From Clostridium gelidum (GTDB lineage: Bacteria; Bacillota; Clostridia; Clostridiales; Clostridiaceae), in contig NZ_AP024849.1 in NCBI RefSeq assembly GCF_019977655.1, positions 5,241,001-5,305,000 on the forward strand: a DNA stretch of 64,000 bases, given 5' to 3'. Position numbers and translations under genes: made by a program. Below the pieces are notes generated by a model. It saw only the letters and a list, made by a program, of their open reading frames with translations. It searched no databases and had not been told where the DNA came from. Shown in pieces: positions 36,490 to 45,929 of the stretch (position 1 is the first letter of the stretch; each line of letters opens with the position of its first letter).

Positions 36490-36535
36490 TAAGGCACATG
36501 AAAATAAATAACAAGTCCAAAGTTGCCATGACTAT
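36490..36535. repeat. Left part of the MITE-like repeat
   Basis: TAAGGCACATG, then AAAATAAATAACAAGTCC and AAAGTTGCCATG, identical to the left end at 45583. The right half is missing. Confidence 0.65.
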
Positions 36536-36581
36536 GGCAGTTGATTTTATTATCTAAGCCCTAAAGCTTTAATCCAAAAAT

Positions 36582-38345
36582 CTATTTAATCATTGGATGC
36601 CTTAGCTCTACACTAGTTCCTTCCCCATAAATACTTTTATATGTTAGTCCATATTCATCCCCATATATAAGTCGTATTCTCTCATTTACATTAAAAATTC
36701 CATATCCTATTTCTGCTTCTTTTTCGCTACTATTTGTAAGCATTCTATTTATTTTATTTAATAGATCTTCTTCTATTCCTTTTCCATTATCGCTTACAGT
36801 GAAACACAGCATATTCTCTTTAATCTTACCTGTTATTAAAATCTTTCCATTTCCTCTTTTTTCTTTAATCCCATGATAAATTGCATTTTCGACTAATGGC
36901 TGCAATATTAATTTTATTAATTTATAATTAAATATGTTTTCATCAAAATCAATTTCATAATCTAGCTTATCTTCATATCTTATTTTCTGTATAGTCAAAT
37001 AACTTTGTACATGATTTAATTCTTCTTTTACGCTTATTATTTCTTTTCCTTTACTCAAACTTATCCTAAGCAAATTAGTAAATGACTCTATTATTTCCAC
37101 TATATCCTGTTCATTATGTTCTTCTGCCATCCATCTTATTGTATCTAATGTGTTATACATAAAATGTGGCTTAATTTGAGCTTGAAGGACATTCATCTCA
37201 GCAATTCTTTTATTCTTTTCTTCTATTTGCACTAAATTTATAAGATTATCAATTTCCTTTACCATAGTATTAAACGAACTTCCTAGTTCACCTATTTCAT
37301 CAATATACTTAACATTAAAAGATACTGTCAAATCTCCTTCTTGAGCTTTTTTCATCAATTGTTTTAATTTTTGAATTGGCTTTACTATAGATCTTGTAAA
37401 GAGTGCTACTAGCCCTACTGCAATTATTAGTGCTACAATACTAATAACCAGAGAATAATATCTTATATATTCTATTACGCGTAGTCCTTCACTTTCAGGA
37501 AATACGCCTATGGTTTCCCAACCTGTATATTTTGATGAAACCTTAGTTAATTGATAATTCTCTCCATTTATACTTTTTATTATTATTTCATCATTAATAT
37601 TTTCTATCCAATCATTATTAATTCTATAAACTATATTATTAACAGGAGTATATACTATATTTTTATCACTATCTATAATATATATAAAACCAGCTGTTCC
37701 TGGCTTTGAATTTTCAATAAAACTTTTAATGACATCCAATTTTATATCAATAAGGATTACACCCTTGATTTCTTTGGTATTATAATCTACAACTGCCTTA
37801 GATACTGAAAAAACTTCATCAGCAGAATAACGAAATATATTATCAATATTTCTTCCCATTGGTTTGGTAAATAAATGTATCTTTTCCGGTTCATTATATG
37901 ATTTTTCATACCAATCTTCATATATTAACGAATCTCTTGATACCTTATTCATAACATCACTTATGTATCCACCATTAGTATTTACTATCATTATTCCAGC
38001 TATTTCCGGATTGAACTTAATGAAATTATATATTGGCTTATAAGCATCATCTTCTACATTATCGGTATCCAACTTGTTATCATCAAAAAACTTTAATATT
38101 CTAGGATCAGTAGACATGTAATTAATTATATTTTCTGTATTATTTACATAAGACTCCATACTATTATTTATTTGCTTTATTATTTGATTAGTGTTTTCAT
38201 TTTGTGAATGATTTATAGAATTCTTGTATAGTAAGTTTCCTAAAGTTGTTGTTGTAATTGTTACTGCTAAAATTACAATAAAAAAATATAATATAAGCTT
38301 ATAGCTCATACTTTTATTCATAAAATATGATTTTATATTGTTCAA
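36582..38345 (-). CDS. YesM-type sensor kinase of the Ytf/arabinose importer
   Basis: Membrane histidine kinase of about 587 residues. The start chosen is TTG at 38345 because GGAG lies 8 bases before it; a longer reading from TTG 38363 overlaps that ribosome site and ATG 38321 has none. It has TM1 (about 15-35), an extracellular Cache-like region (about 36-290), TM2 (about 298-318), HAMP, the phospho-acceptor His394 in LQAQIKPHFMYNTLD (Lys replaces the usual Asn before Pro) and an HATPase domain (PLVENAIYHG, DNGKGI, EIGYGIFNV). Its likely partners, the response regulator and anchored binding protein at 43361-45506, lie at the other end of the transporter operon. A hairpin terminator separates it from the permease gene. 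Confidence 0.9.
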   Translation of the reverse strand: MNNIKSYFMNKSMSYKLILYFFIVILAVTITTTTLGNLLYKNSINHSQNENTNQIIKQINNSMESYVNNTENIINYMSTDPRILKFFDDNKLDTDNVEDDAYKPIYNFIKFNPEIAGIMIVNTNGGYISDVMNKVSRDSLIYEDWYEKSYNEPEKIHLFTKPMGRNIDNIFRYSADEVFSVSKAVVDYNTKEIKGVILIDIKLDVIKSFIENSKPGTAGFIYIIDSDKNIVYTPVNNIVYRINNDWIENINDEIIIKSINGENYQLTKVSSKYTGWETIGVFPESEGLRVIEYIRYYSLVISIVALIIAVGLVALFTRSIVKPIQKLKQLMKKAQEGDLTVSFNVKYIDEIGELGSSFNTMVKEIDNLINLVQIEEKNKRIAEMNVLQAQIKPHFMYNTLDTIRWMAEEHNEQDIVEIIESFTNLLRISLSKGKEIISVKEELNHVQSYLTIQKIRYEDKLDYEIDFDENIFNYKLIKLILQPLVENAIYHGIKEKRGNGKILITGKIKENMLCFTVSDNGKGIEEDLLNKINRMLTNSSEKEAEIGYGIFNVNERIRLIYGDEYGLTYKSIYGEGTSVELRHPMIK

Positions 38346-38390
38346 ATCATCCACTCCAATCAATGTATATATGTATTATATTCCTTATAC

Positions 38391-38438
38391 AAAATAAAGT
38401 GTAGAGTTTTTACATTTGTAAACTCTACACTTTATTTT
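38391..38438. terminator. Terminator after the second permease
   Basis: Perfect 19-bp stem (AAAATAAAGTGTAGAGTTT and complement) with T-rich flanks on both strands. It lies between the permease and kinase genes and probably lowers kinase expression relative to the importer. Confidence 0.8.
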
Positions 38439-38509
38439 TCTGTACATGAAATAAAATTAACTGCTTATAATACTTTTATATTTTATTCCATGTTCCCTAT
38501 ATATCTTTA

Positions 38510-39520
38510 TCAACTTACTGGTATAGGTACTTTTTGTTTTTCATCTCTAATAACAATTATTCTTTGTAATGCTATAAACAAGAATAATAACATTCCAACT
38601 GCTATCTTAGTCCACCAAGAATTTAGTGTTCCATCAAACATTATAAGACTTTGTATAATTCCTGTTGTAAGGACACCAAATAATGGTCCTATAATGTATC
38701 CATAACCTCCTGTTAATAGTATTCCACCTATTACGCAGGCTGCTATTGCATCCATTTCCATTCCATTACAGTGAAGACCATATCCTGAAAGTGTGTATAT
38801 TGTAAACAATAATCCACCTAAGGCTGAACAAAATCCTGAGAATGTATATACGAGTATTTTTGTTCTATCAGTTGGCAATCCCATTAATTTAGCTGAATTT
38901 TCGTTACCTCCAATAGCATATATTGTTCTACCAAACTTTGTGAACTTCAACATATAAGCTGCTACAGCTACAACTAATAAGCTTACTACTACATTAATTG
39001 ATATAAATGCTCCTGGTGCTATCGGTATTCTAATTGATGAAATTTTAGTAAATACAGGATTATCAATAATTATTGTATCTATGCTTATTACATAGCTTGC
39101 CCCTCTTGCAAAGAACATACCTGCAAGGGTTACTATCCATGGATGCAATTTAAACTTTTGAATTAAGAATCCTTGAACTGTTCCAAAAATTATTCCCACA
39201 ATAAGCACTATTATCATTACTAAAAATGGATTTACTCCCTTTTGTAATAAACTTGCAGTAATCATACTCACAAAAGCTATCATAGCTCCTACTGAAAGAT
39301 CTATTCCACCAGTTATTATTACTACAGCTTCACCAATTGCAACTACTATCAAATATGCATTGTCAATGAATAAATTTGTGAATACTTGTATTGAAAAAAA
39401 TCCTTTGTACATAACTGAGCCTATTAAGAATAATCCAATAAACAATCCGATTGTAGTATAAATTCCAATATAATCTTTATTTATTTTTAATAATCCGTTT
39501 TTTTCTATGGATTTATTCAT
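38510..39520 (-). CDS. yjfF: ABC sugar permease, YjfF type
   Basis: CUT2 permease of 336 residues with about nine membrane segments and the motifs GGIDLSVGAMIAF, YAIGGNENSAKLMG and AACVIGGILLTGGYG. It pairs with the adjacent permease to give a heterodimeric channel, as in the E. coli YtfT-YjfF galactofuranose importer. The ATG overlaps the TGA of the previous permease gene by four bases (ATGA), so translation is coupled. It is the last gene of the transporter operon before the terminator. Confidence 0.87.
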   Translation of the reverse strand: MNKSIEKNGLLKINKDYIGIYTTIGLFIGLFLIGSVMYKGFFSIQVFTNLFIDNAYLIVVAIGEAVVIITGGIDLSVGAMIAFVSMITASLLQKGVNPFLVMIIVLIVGIIFGTVQGFLIQKFKLHPWIVTLAGMFFARGASYVISIDTIIIDNPVFTKISSIRIPIAPGAFISINVVVSLLVVAVAAYMLKFTKFGRTIYAIGGNENSAKLMGLPTDRTKILVYTFSGFCSALGGLLFTIYTLSGYGLHCNGMEMDAIAACVIGGILLTGGYGYIIGPLFGVLTTGIIQSLIMFDGTLNSWWTKIAVGMLLFLFIALQRIIVIRDEKQKVPIPVS

Positions 39521-40557
39521 AATCTAATCACCTCTTTTTCTTTTAAACTAACCTTCTCTTTCTTTTTCATATTGAGCATTTTTCTAAATTCAGGAGATTG
39601 AATTATACATACAACTATAACAACTATAGCCTTAACCACTAATGTGATTTCTGGTGCAACTCCTAAACTATAAATTGTTGTTGTCAATGTTTGAATAAAT
39701 AGAGCTCCTATTACAGTACCTCCAAGATAAAATCTTCCTCCTGACATAGAAGTTCCTCCTATAACAGTTGCAAGTATTGCATCAAGTTCTAACCATAATC
39801 CTACGTTATTAGCATCTGCACTCTTTATATTGGCACATAGAATTATACCTGCTATACCTGCAAGCATTCCGCATATAACATAAAGCGAAAATACAACTTT
39901 TTTAGATTGAATTCCTGCAAATTTACATGAATTACTGTTAACACCTATAGATTCTATAAACAATCCAAGTGCCGTTCTTCTTATTAATGTATACATAATA
40001 AGTGCAACTATAAGTGCAATAAATATTGCTACTGGAAGTAATAGATATCCAGTCCCTATAAATATATAAGATTCATTAGTAAAAGTTAATACTTGACCTC
40101 CAGTTATAAGTTGAGCAATTCCCCTACCTACTATATACAAAATTAACGTTCCAACCATGGGTTGAACTCCTATATACGAAACTAAAAATCCGTTCCAAGC
40201 TCCACATAATATCCCACTAACAATTCCTACTAATATAGCTAGTGGTACAGAACCACCATCAACTATGACTGTTGCGGATAATGCTGCACTTATTGCTATT
40301 ATAGAACCTACTGAAATATCAATTCCTTGAGTTGCAATAACAAGTGTCATTCCTATAGATATAAGAATAAGGGGTGCTGCACGATTTAATATATCTATTG
40401 TATTACCAAATAAATGTCCATCTTTCATAGTTATACTTAAAAAACTTGGTGTCATAATAAAGTTAACTAAAAGTAAGACTATCAAGCTTCCGGCTGGCCA
40501 AAATATTTTTGCACCATAAAACTTTCGAAAAATATTTTTTTCTTTTTTCTTCTCCAT
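39517..40557 (-). CDS. ytfT: ABC sugar permease, YtfT type
   Basis: CUT2 permease, 346 residues from ATG 40557, which has GGAGG upstream and lies one base after the stop of the ATPase gene; a GTG at 40569 lies inside the ribosome site and is rejected. Motifs ATQGIDISVGSIIAI, ESIGVNSNSCKFAGI and ATVIGGTSMSGGRF. With the YjfF-type protein it should form the channel. Tight packing (1-base gap before, 4-base overlap after) indicates fixed stoichiometry. Confidence 0.87.
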   Translation of the reverse strand: MEKKKEKNIFRKFYGAKIFWPAGSLIVLLLVNFIMTPSFLSITMKDGHLFGNTIDILNRAAPLILISIGMTLVIATQGIDISVGSIIAISAALSATVIVDGGSVPLAILVGIVSGILCGAWNGFLVSYIGVQPMVGTLILYIVGRGIAQLITGGQVLTFTNESYIFIGTGYLLLPVAIFIALIVALIMYTLIRRTALGLFIESIGVNSNSCKFAGIQSKKVVFSLYVICGMLAGIAGIILCANIKSADANNVGLWLELDAILATVIGGTSMSGGRFYLGGTVIGALFIQTLTTTIYSLGVAPEITLVVKAIVVIVVCIIQSPEFRKMLNMKKKEKVSLKEKEVIRL

Positions 40558-40558
40558 A

Positions 40559-42076
40559 TTAATTTGCACCTCCTGCTATAGTCTTCATTATGTTTGATTC
40601 TTCTATTTCATCTCCAGATAATTCACCTATAATATTTCTATCTCTAAGTACTATTACTCTATCACAGCACTTAACAACTTCTGAAAGTTCTGAGGAAATA
40701 AATAAAATAGTCATGCCGCTCTTAGCTAATGCTAGTATAAGTTCCATTATTTCACCCTTTGCTCCAATGTCTATTCCCCTTGTTGGTTCATCCAAAATTA
40801 AAAGTTTAGGCTCGGTTGCAAGCCATCTAGCTAAAATTACTTTCTGTTGATTTCCACCACTTAAATTACTTATTTTTTGCTCCATACTAGGAGTTTTAAT
40901 TTTAAGTAAATCTATATATTTTTGTGCGACTTCTTGTTGTTTTTTCATTGGTAAATATTTAAATATTCCCCTGTTTGCTTGTAAGGCTAATATTATATTC
41001 TCTCTTATAGTTAAATCTCCAACTATTCCCTCAATTTTTCTATCTTCTGGACAAAAGCCAAGTCCCTCTTCAATTGCTTTTTGAGGATATATATATGAAT
41101 ACTTCTTTCCATTTATAGTTATACTTCCACTAGTGGATTTATCTATTCCAAATATTGCTCTTGCACATTCACTTCTACCTGATCCAAGAAGTCCTGCAAA
41201 ACCAAGAATTTCTCCTTTTTTGATTTCCATATTAAATGAATTTATTGTTCCAACTCTACCAAAATTATTGATTTGTATTAAATTATCTCTTTTTATGTTA
41301 TTGCTTTCTTTTTTTATTCTTGTACTCTTTTCTATTTCACCATAATCTTTACCTATCATTTTAGAAACTAATTCAATTCTAGAAAGCTTGTCAGCATCGT
41401 ATGTTCCAACTAATTCTCCATTTCTAAGAACTGTAATCTTATCTGAGACTTCATATACTTGATCTAAAAAGTGAGTAACGAATATTATTGACATTCCTTC
41501 TTGTTTAAATTTTTTCATAATTTTAAATAATTGTTGTACTTCATTCTCATCTAAACTTGATGTTGGTTCATCAAGTATTAGTATTCCCTTTGAAATATCT
41601 ACTGCACGTGCAATCGCTACCATTTGTTGTACTGCAACTGAATAATTATTTAATACTTTTTTTACATCTATTTTTAAATTCAGTCTCTCTTGTAGTAATT
41701 TCGTTGCACCCTCATTCATCTTTTTCCAATCAATACTTCCATTTTTCATAGGCTCACGACCTATGTATATATTTTCAGCAACTGTTAAATTTGCACATAA
41801 ATTAACTTCTTGATAAACAGTACTTATTCCATAGCTTTGAGCTTCTTGTGTACATGAGATTTTTATTTCTTTTCCTTTAAGTATAATTGTTCCTTCATTT
41901 ATTTCATAAACTCCTGTAAGCACCTTTATTAAAGTTGATTTTCCAGCTCCATTTTCTCCCATAAGCGTATGGATTTCTCCCTTTTCAAGAGTAAAATCAA
42001 CATTTGAAAGAGCCCTAACCCCAGGGAATATCTTACTTATCCCCTTCATTTCTAAAACTATATTAGAATCACTCAT
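40559..42076 (-). CDS. ytfR: ABC sugar-import ATPase, YtfR type
   Basis: Two-domain CUT2 ATPase of 505 residues: Walker A GENGAGKST, Walker B GILILDEPTSSL, a degenerate second P-loop (GLLGSGRSEC), LSGGNQQK signature and LLILDEPTRGI. AAGGAGG precedes ATG 42076. It is separated from the binding-protein gene by 127 bp that hold a hairpin and an AraR-like box, unlike the close packing downstream, so the ATPase and permeases may be controlled separately from the binding protein. Confidence 0.92.
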   Translation of the reverse strand: MSDSNIVLEMKGISKIFPGVRALSNVDFTLEKGEIHTLMGENGAGKSTLIKVLTGVYEINEGTIILKGKEIKISCTQEAQSYGISTVYQEVNLCANLTVAENIYIGREPMKNGSIDWKKMNEGATKLLQERLNLKIDVKKVLNNYSVAVQQMVAIARAVDISKGILILDEPTSSLDENEVQQLFKIMKKFKQEGMSIIFVTHFLDQVYEVSDKITVLRNGELVGTYDADKLSRIELVSKMIGKDYGEIEKSTRIKKESNNIKRDNLIQINNFGRVGTINSFNMEIKKGEILGFAGLLGSGRSECARAIFGIDKSTSGSITINGKKYSYIYPQKAIEEGLGFCPEDRKIEGIVGDLTIRENIILALQANRGIFKYLPMKKQQEVAQKYIDLLKIKTPSMEQKISNLSGGNQQKVILARWLATEPKLLILDEPTRGIDIGAKGEIMELILALAKSGMTILFISSELSEVVKCCDRVIVLRDRNIIGELSGDEIEESNIMKTIAGGAN

Positions 42077-42100
42077 TTATAGCCCTCCTTTTATTCTTAA

Positions 42101-42113
42101 CATGTACGTACTT
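42101..42113. promoter_or_regulatory. AraR-like box inside the ytf operon
   Basis: CATGTACGTACTT carries the GTACGTAC core. It lies 25 bp before the ATPase start, at the position where araD has its box, so AraR could restrict elongation or an internal promoter. Confidence 0.5.
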
Positions 42114-42124
42114 CTTTCTTTCAA

Positions 42125-42158
42125 ATATAAGAGCTTGGATCTAATCCAGCTCTTATAT
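42125..42158 (-). terminator. Intercistronic hairpin after the binding-protein gene
   Basis: 11-bp stem (ATATAAGAGCT and complement) with a 12-base loop and weak T-tract. Such hairpins commonly protect the highly expressed binding-protein message or cause partial termination. Confidence 0.55.
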
Positions 42159-42203
42159 CTATTGGACTATGTCATAATATCAACATAGTTCTAAACTATA
42201 ATC

Positions 42204-43214
42204 TTAATATTTTCTATTAGGTAATTCAGTAGCAGCATCTTTTTGTAAGAATTGGCTTTCTTTAGACTTTATAGATCTTTCTACTTCTTTACCATCTAAT
42301 ATGTTTTTAGAAACTTCTAATAATTGAGGTCCTAGCAATGGATTACATTCAATAATTGCATTTGATTTACCAGCAGCCATTAATTCAAACATATCTTTAA
42401 TACCATCAACTGAAACTATAAATATATCTTGTCCTGGCTTTTTACCGTATTCTTCTATGGCTTGAACAGCTCCAACTGCCATATCATCATTATGAGCCCA
42501 TAATACATTTATTTTATCTCCATCTGATTTTAAGAAAGCTTCCATAACTTCTTTACCCTTTGCACGAGTGAAGTCACCAGTTTGTGATTTTATGATTTTG
42601 TAGTTTTTACAGTCTTTTATTGTATCATTAAATCCTTGTTGTCTTCCAACCATAGCAGTTGATCCAACAGTTCCTTGAAGTTCTGCTATATTAAGTTGTG
42701 CATCTTTTCCAAACTTATCTATTATAACTTGAGCCGCTTTTTTACCTTCTTCCACCATATCTGAACCTAGGAAGCATTTATAAAGTGATTCATCTGAAAC
42801 TGTTACTTTTCTATCAACAATTACTACTGGAATTTTCGCATCCTTAGCTTCTTTCAAAACTGTATCCCATCCTGTTTCAACAACTGGATCTAAAGCAATT
42901 ATATCTACCTTTTGTGCAATAAATGATCTTATTGCTTTTATTTGATTCTCTTGCTTTTGTTGACCATCAGAGAATTTTAAATCAATATTAGGATCTAAAG
43001 TTGGAATTGTTTTTATAGAATCAGTTTCTGCAGTTCTCCAACCACTTTCTGCACCAACTTGTGCAAATCCTATTACCTTTTTAGCTGATGAGCTACCACT
43101 TGCTGTTGACCCTGCTGCACTTGAAGTTGCTGTAGTTGATCCTCCACATCCTGCAAGCATACCCACACATAATACTGTGCTCGCCATTAGTGCAAACATT
43201 TTTTTAAATTTCAT
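42204..43214 (-). CDS. ytfQ: Sugar-binding lipoprotein, YtfQ type
   Basis: Solute-binding protein, 336 residues, with lipobox AGCGG and a Ser/Ala-rich linker. It tracks E. coli YtfQ (galactofuranose-binding) motif by motif: GFAQVGAESGWRTAET, DGQQKQENQIKAIRSF, PVVETGWDTVLKEAKDA, ELQGTVGSTA, SQTGDFTRAKGKEVME, AHNDDMAVGA and SVDGI. In this arabinose context, with AraR boxes nearby, an arabinose (perhaps arabinofuranose) substrate is as likely as galactofuranose. GGGGG precedes ATG 43214. It is the first transporter gene. Confidence 0.88.
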   Translation of the reverse strand: MKFKKMFALMASTVLCVGMLAGCGGSTTATSSAAGSTASGSSSAKKVIGFAQVGAESGWRTAETDSIKTIPTLDPNIDLKFSDGQQKQENQIKAIRSFIAQKVDIIALDPVVETGWDTVLKEAKDAKIPVVIVDRKVTVSDESLYKCFLGSDMVEEGKKAAQVIIDKFGKDAQLNIAELQGTVGSTAMVGRQQGFNDTIKDCKNYKIIKSQTGDFTRAKGKEVMEAFLKSDGDKINVLWAHNDDMAVGAVQAIEEYGKKPGQDIFIVSVDGIKDMFELMAAGKSNAIIECNPLLGPQLLEVSKNILDGKEVERSIKSKESQFLQKDAATELPNRKY

Positions 43215-43360
43215 AATTAATTCCCCCTATACTTATGATTTCGTTTTCACAACTTCATTATATAATCTAATTTCTAAATTGTATTTGTACTAATCAGCAC
43301 TTTTGTATACTTTTATGGATTTTACTAAAATTTGTATAAGGCACATGAAAATAGATTTTA

Positions 43361-44302
43361 TTAATTCTTTAAACTTTCTTTAGTAATCTTATTGGCTTCT
43401 AATATAACTTTTTTGGGAATATCCTCTTTTTTATTTAGTATTTTAAGAGCATACTCTACAGCTTCTTTTCCTCCTGTTTTGCATGTAAAAGTTCCTTGAA
43501 ACATACCATTCTTAACGAGTTCTATCCCACCATCACGGCCTTCAAGCCCGTCAATTCCTATTATCTTAGCACTGTTAGCTTTTGTACCTAATTTAGCATA
43601 ATATGCACCCAATGCCATATAATCACTATGTGCAAATATTATATCTACATCACTACTTTCTTTTAATATTGCTTCTATCTTATCTTGCGCCTCATTTTTT
43701 TGCCAATTTGCTACAATAGTTCTATCAATAACAATATTTTTATACTTACTAATGGAATTCTTGAATCCATTAGTTATTTCTTCATCTGAGCTTGAATTAA
43801 GCATTCCTTGTACTTCTATAACCTTTATATTATTGTTCCCCGCTAATTTCACTACTAATTCTCCGGCTTGCAATCCTATAGATTTAGTGTCTGATCCTAT
43901 ATATAATGTGTAGTCATCACCTTCAACTGACCTATCCAATAATATAACTGGTATAGATTCATATGCTTTTTTTACAGTTTGCGTTAATTGTTTAGAGTCA
44001 TTTATGGATACTATTAATAAGTCCGATCCAAAATTAATCAAATCTTGTATATCTTTTTTTTGTTTTTCCTCATCTCCACCTGCATCTTTATAAATTATTT
44101 TTATATTACTGTGTTTTTTTGCTTGTTCTTCTATTTCTTTATTCATATTAATTCTCCATGGTTCATAGAGATTAGATTGAGACATTCCAATTATAAATAC
44201 ATCAGATTTATTAAAGCTTGTACTATATAAATATATTCCTACAATTATTGTTGAAATTGTGAAAATTCCAATTATATATACTATATTATTTTTAATCTTC
44301 AT
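43361..44302 (-). CDS. Membrane-anchored YtfQ/AraP-like sensory binding protein
   Basis: Binding-protein fold of 313 residues behind a single N-terminal membrane segment (about 5-25) with no lipobox, so it should stay anchored. ATG 44302 is chosen because GAGAGGAAAG precedes it and it lies one base after the response-regulator stop; longer readings run into that gene. Motifs: GMSQSNLYEPWR, IVSINDSKQL, PVILLDRS, AHSDYMALGA and IGIDGLEG. In AraP-AraS-AraT type systems such a protein relays arabinose binding to the kinase. The kinase here is probably the one at 36582. Confidence 0.85.
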   Translation of the reverse strand: MKIKNNIVYIIGIFTISTIIVGIYLYSTSFNKSDVFIIGMSQSNLYEPWRINMNKEIEEQAKKHSNIKIIYKDAGGDEEKQKKDIQDLINFGSDLLIVSINDSKQLTQTVKKAYESIPVILLDRSVEGDDYTLYIGSDTKSIGLQAGELVVKLAGNNNIKVIEVQGMLNSSSDEEITNGFKNSISKYKNIVIDRTIVANWQKNEAQDKIEAILKESSDVDIIFAHSDYMALGAYYAKLGTKANSAKIIGIDGLEGRDGGIELVKNGMFQGTFTCKTGGKEAVEYALKILNKKEDIPKKVILEANKITKESLKN

Positions 44303-44303
44303 C

Positions 44304-45506
44304 TTACTTTCCTCTCTTATATTCCGTAGGAGAAAAACCAACAACTCGTTTAAAAGCTCTACAGAAATAATGTTGATTACTATATCCCACGAGTTCTGCA
44401 ACATCATAAATTTTGATTGTAGTATCCTCCATAATATACATAGCTTTTTTTATTCTTATATTGGTTAAATAATCAATAAATGATGAACCGGTTTCTTTCT
44501 TTAATAGTTTACTTAAATATGAAGATGTCACTTCCAATTTATCTGAAATATCATTTATATTTAAATCATTTGAATAATAATTTTCTTCTATATATTTAAT
44601 TATAAGTAGTGCCATAGGGCTAAATTTCTTTTTTTCATTTATTCTATTTATTATATTTAAGTAAATATCTTTTATTTTTAAAATTCCACTTGATACATTT
44701 GCTTGTTCAATTATCACATTGCACTTTAAATATTTTGATATTTCTACTTCTAATTGATTACCAAGAGCAATCCACTCAAGCATATCATCTATTTTATTGA
44801 CTAATATTATGTTCTTTTTATCATCAGCAAAAATAAATTTTATATTTGCTTCCTTGAACTTATCGTTTAATAAATTAGCAATTGCAAATTCCAATAATTC
44901 TGTATTCCATTTCTTATCCATTATTTCAATATTCAATTTGTCCACAAGTTTTATAACCATAAGACCTATGTTTTTTCCAAAATCAATATTAAAAAACTCC
45001 ATTTCTTTTAATACTTGTTCATCACTCAACTCATTATTTAACCATTCACTAAAAAAAGTCTTTTTTAACGCATCAACATTTTCATTTAGTTGTTTATTCA
45101 CCCATTCTAAGTAATGGGTTTCCTTTTCAATTTCATTAAGTTTATCGACTGCTTTCATTATTATTTCTTCCATACTATTTTTATTTACTGGTTTCAAAAT
45201 ATAATCAAAAACATTGAGTTGTAATGCTTTTTGTGCATATAAAAAATCATCATATCCACTTATTATAATTACAATACTCTTATTATTAATATCTTTTAAC
45301 TTCTGCAACAGATTTAACCCATTTAAAAATGGCATGTTTATATCTAATAAAATAATATCAGGGTTTTTTTCTTTAATTACCTCTAGTGCAATTTCACCAT
45401 CTTCTGCTTCTCCTACTATCTCAATATTAAACTCATTCCAATTTAATATTTTTTCAAGTCCCCTTCTGATTTTAGGTTCATCATCAGCAACAACTAGTTT
45501 CCACAT
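44304..45506 (-). CDS. YesN/AraT-type response regulator
   Basis: Two-component transcription factor of 400 residues from ATG 45506, preceded by GGAGGGTATT; an ATG at 45518 forms part of that ribosome site. The receiver domain has Asp8-Asp9, phospho-Asp55 (IILLDINMPF) and Lys in DYILKPVN. The C-terminus has two AraC-type helix-turn-helix motifs ending FSPTEYKRGK. Coupled with one base spacing to the sensory binding-protein gene. Likely target: the ytfQ promoter region at 43215-43360, by analogy with AraT; no site could be defined. Confidence 0.9.
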   Translation of the reverse strand: MWKLVVADDEPKIRRGLEKILNWNEFNIEIVGEAEDGEIALEVIKEKNPDIILLDINMPFLNGLNLLQKLKDINNKSIVIIISGYDDFLYAQKALQLNVFDYILKPVNKNSMEEIIMKAVDKLNEIEKETHYLEWVNKQLNENVDALKKTFFSEWLNNELSDEQVLKEMEFFNIDFGKNIGLMVIKLVDKLNIEIMDKKWNTELLEFAIANLLNDKFKEANIKFIFADDKKNIILVNKIDDMLEWIALGNQLEVEISKYLKCNVIIEQANVSSGILKIKDIYLNIINRINEKKKFSPMALLIIKYIEENYYSNDLNINDISDKLEVTSSYLSKLLKKETGSSFIDYLTNIRIKKAMYIMEDTTIKIYDVAELVGYSNQHYFCRAFKRVVGFSPTEYKRGK

Positions 45507-45582
45507 AATACCCTCCATTTTTATTTAATCCTAAATATATTGTAAATGTTCTTATTGTTTATATTTTTTAACTTTACCTAAT

Positions 45583-45745
45583 AAGGCACATGAAAATAAA
45601 TAACAAGTCCAAAGTTGCCATAAATATTTTTCATCAGTCAAGGAGACGAATTGCCCTCATAGCGGGCCTATTATGGCAATTTGCCGACACAGAATGATGG
45701 AAAATAGGCTGGCAAATGGACTTGTTATTTTTTTGATTGTGCCTA
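45583..45745. repeat. MITE-like repeat, most complete uninterrupted copy
   Basis: 163 bp from AAGGCACATGAAAATAAATA to TTTTTTTGATTGTGCCTA. The two ends are inverted repeats sharing GGCACA and AATAACAAGTCCA. The arms carry complementary blocks (AATTGCCCTCAT, GGCAATTTGCC, GGAAAATAGGCTGGCAAA) so the transcript would fold on itself. No coding capacity. It is flanked by TA-rich sequence and lies between the response regulator and galM. Confidence 0.85.
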
Positions 45746-45808
45746 ACATCTATATTAGATATATATTTATATTATTTCAATATATTTTATAAATTTAATA
45801 TAAAATAA

Positions 45809-45854
45809 TTGTATGTACAATTATCTTGTATTATAATATACTTGTCCATACATC
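45809..45854 (+). promoter_or_regulatory. galM promoter with two AraR boxes
   Basis: Same design as araA: TTGTATGTACAA covers the -35 element (45809-45820), TATAAT at 45832-45837 after a 17-base spacer, then TTGTCCATACATC at 45842-45854. The bases between are also nearly identical to the araA promoter. This places the epimerase in the AraR regulon. Confidence 0.78.
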
Positions 45855-45929
45855 TATAATAGTATGAACTTTATGTAAATGTATACTGAAAAATAAATGA
45901 TTATTTTATAAAATTCGGAGGTGTTCATA

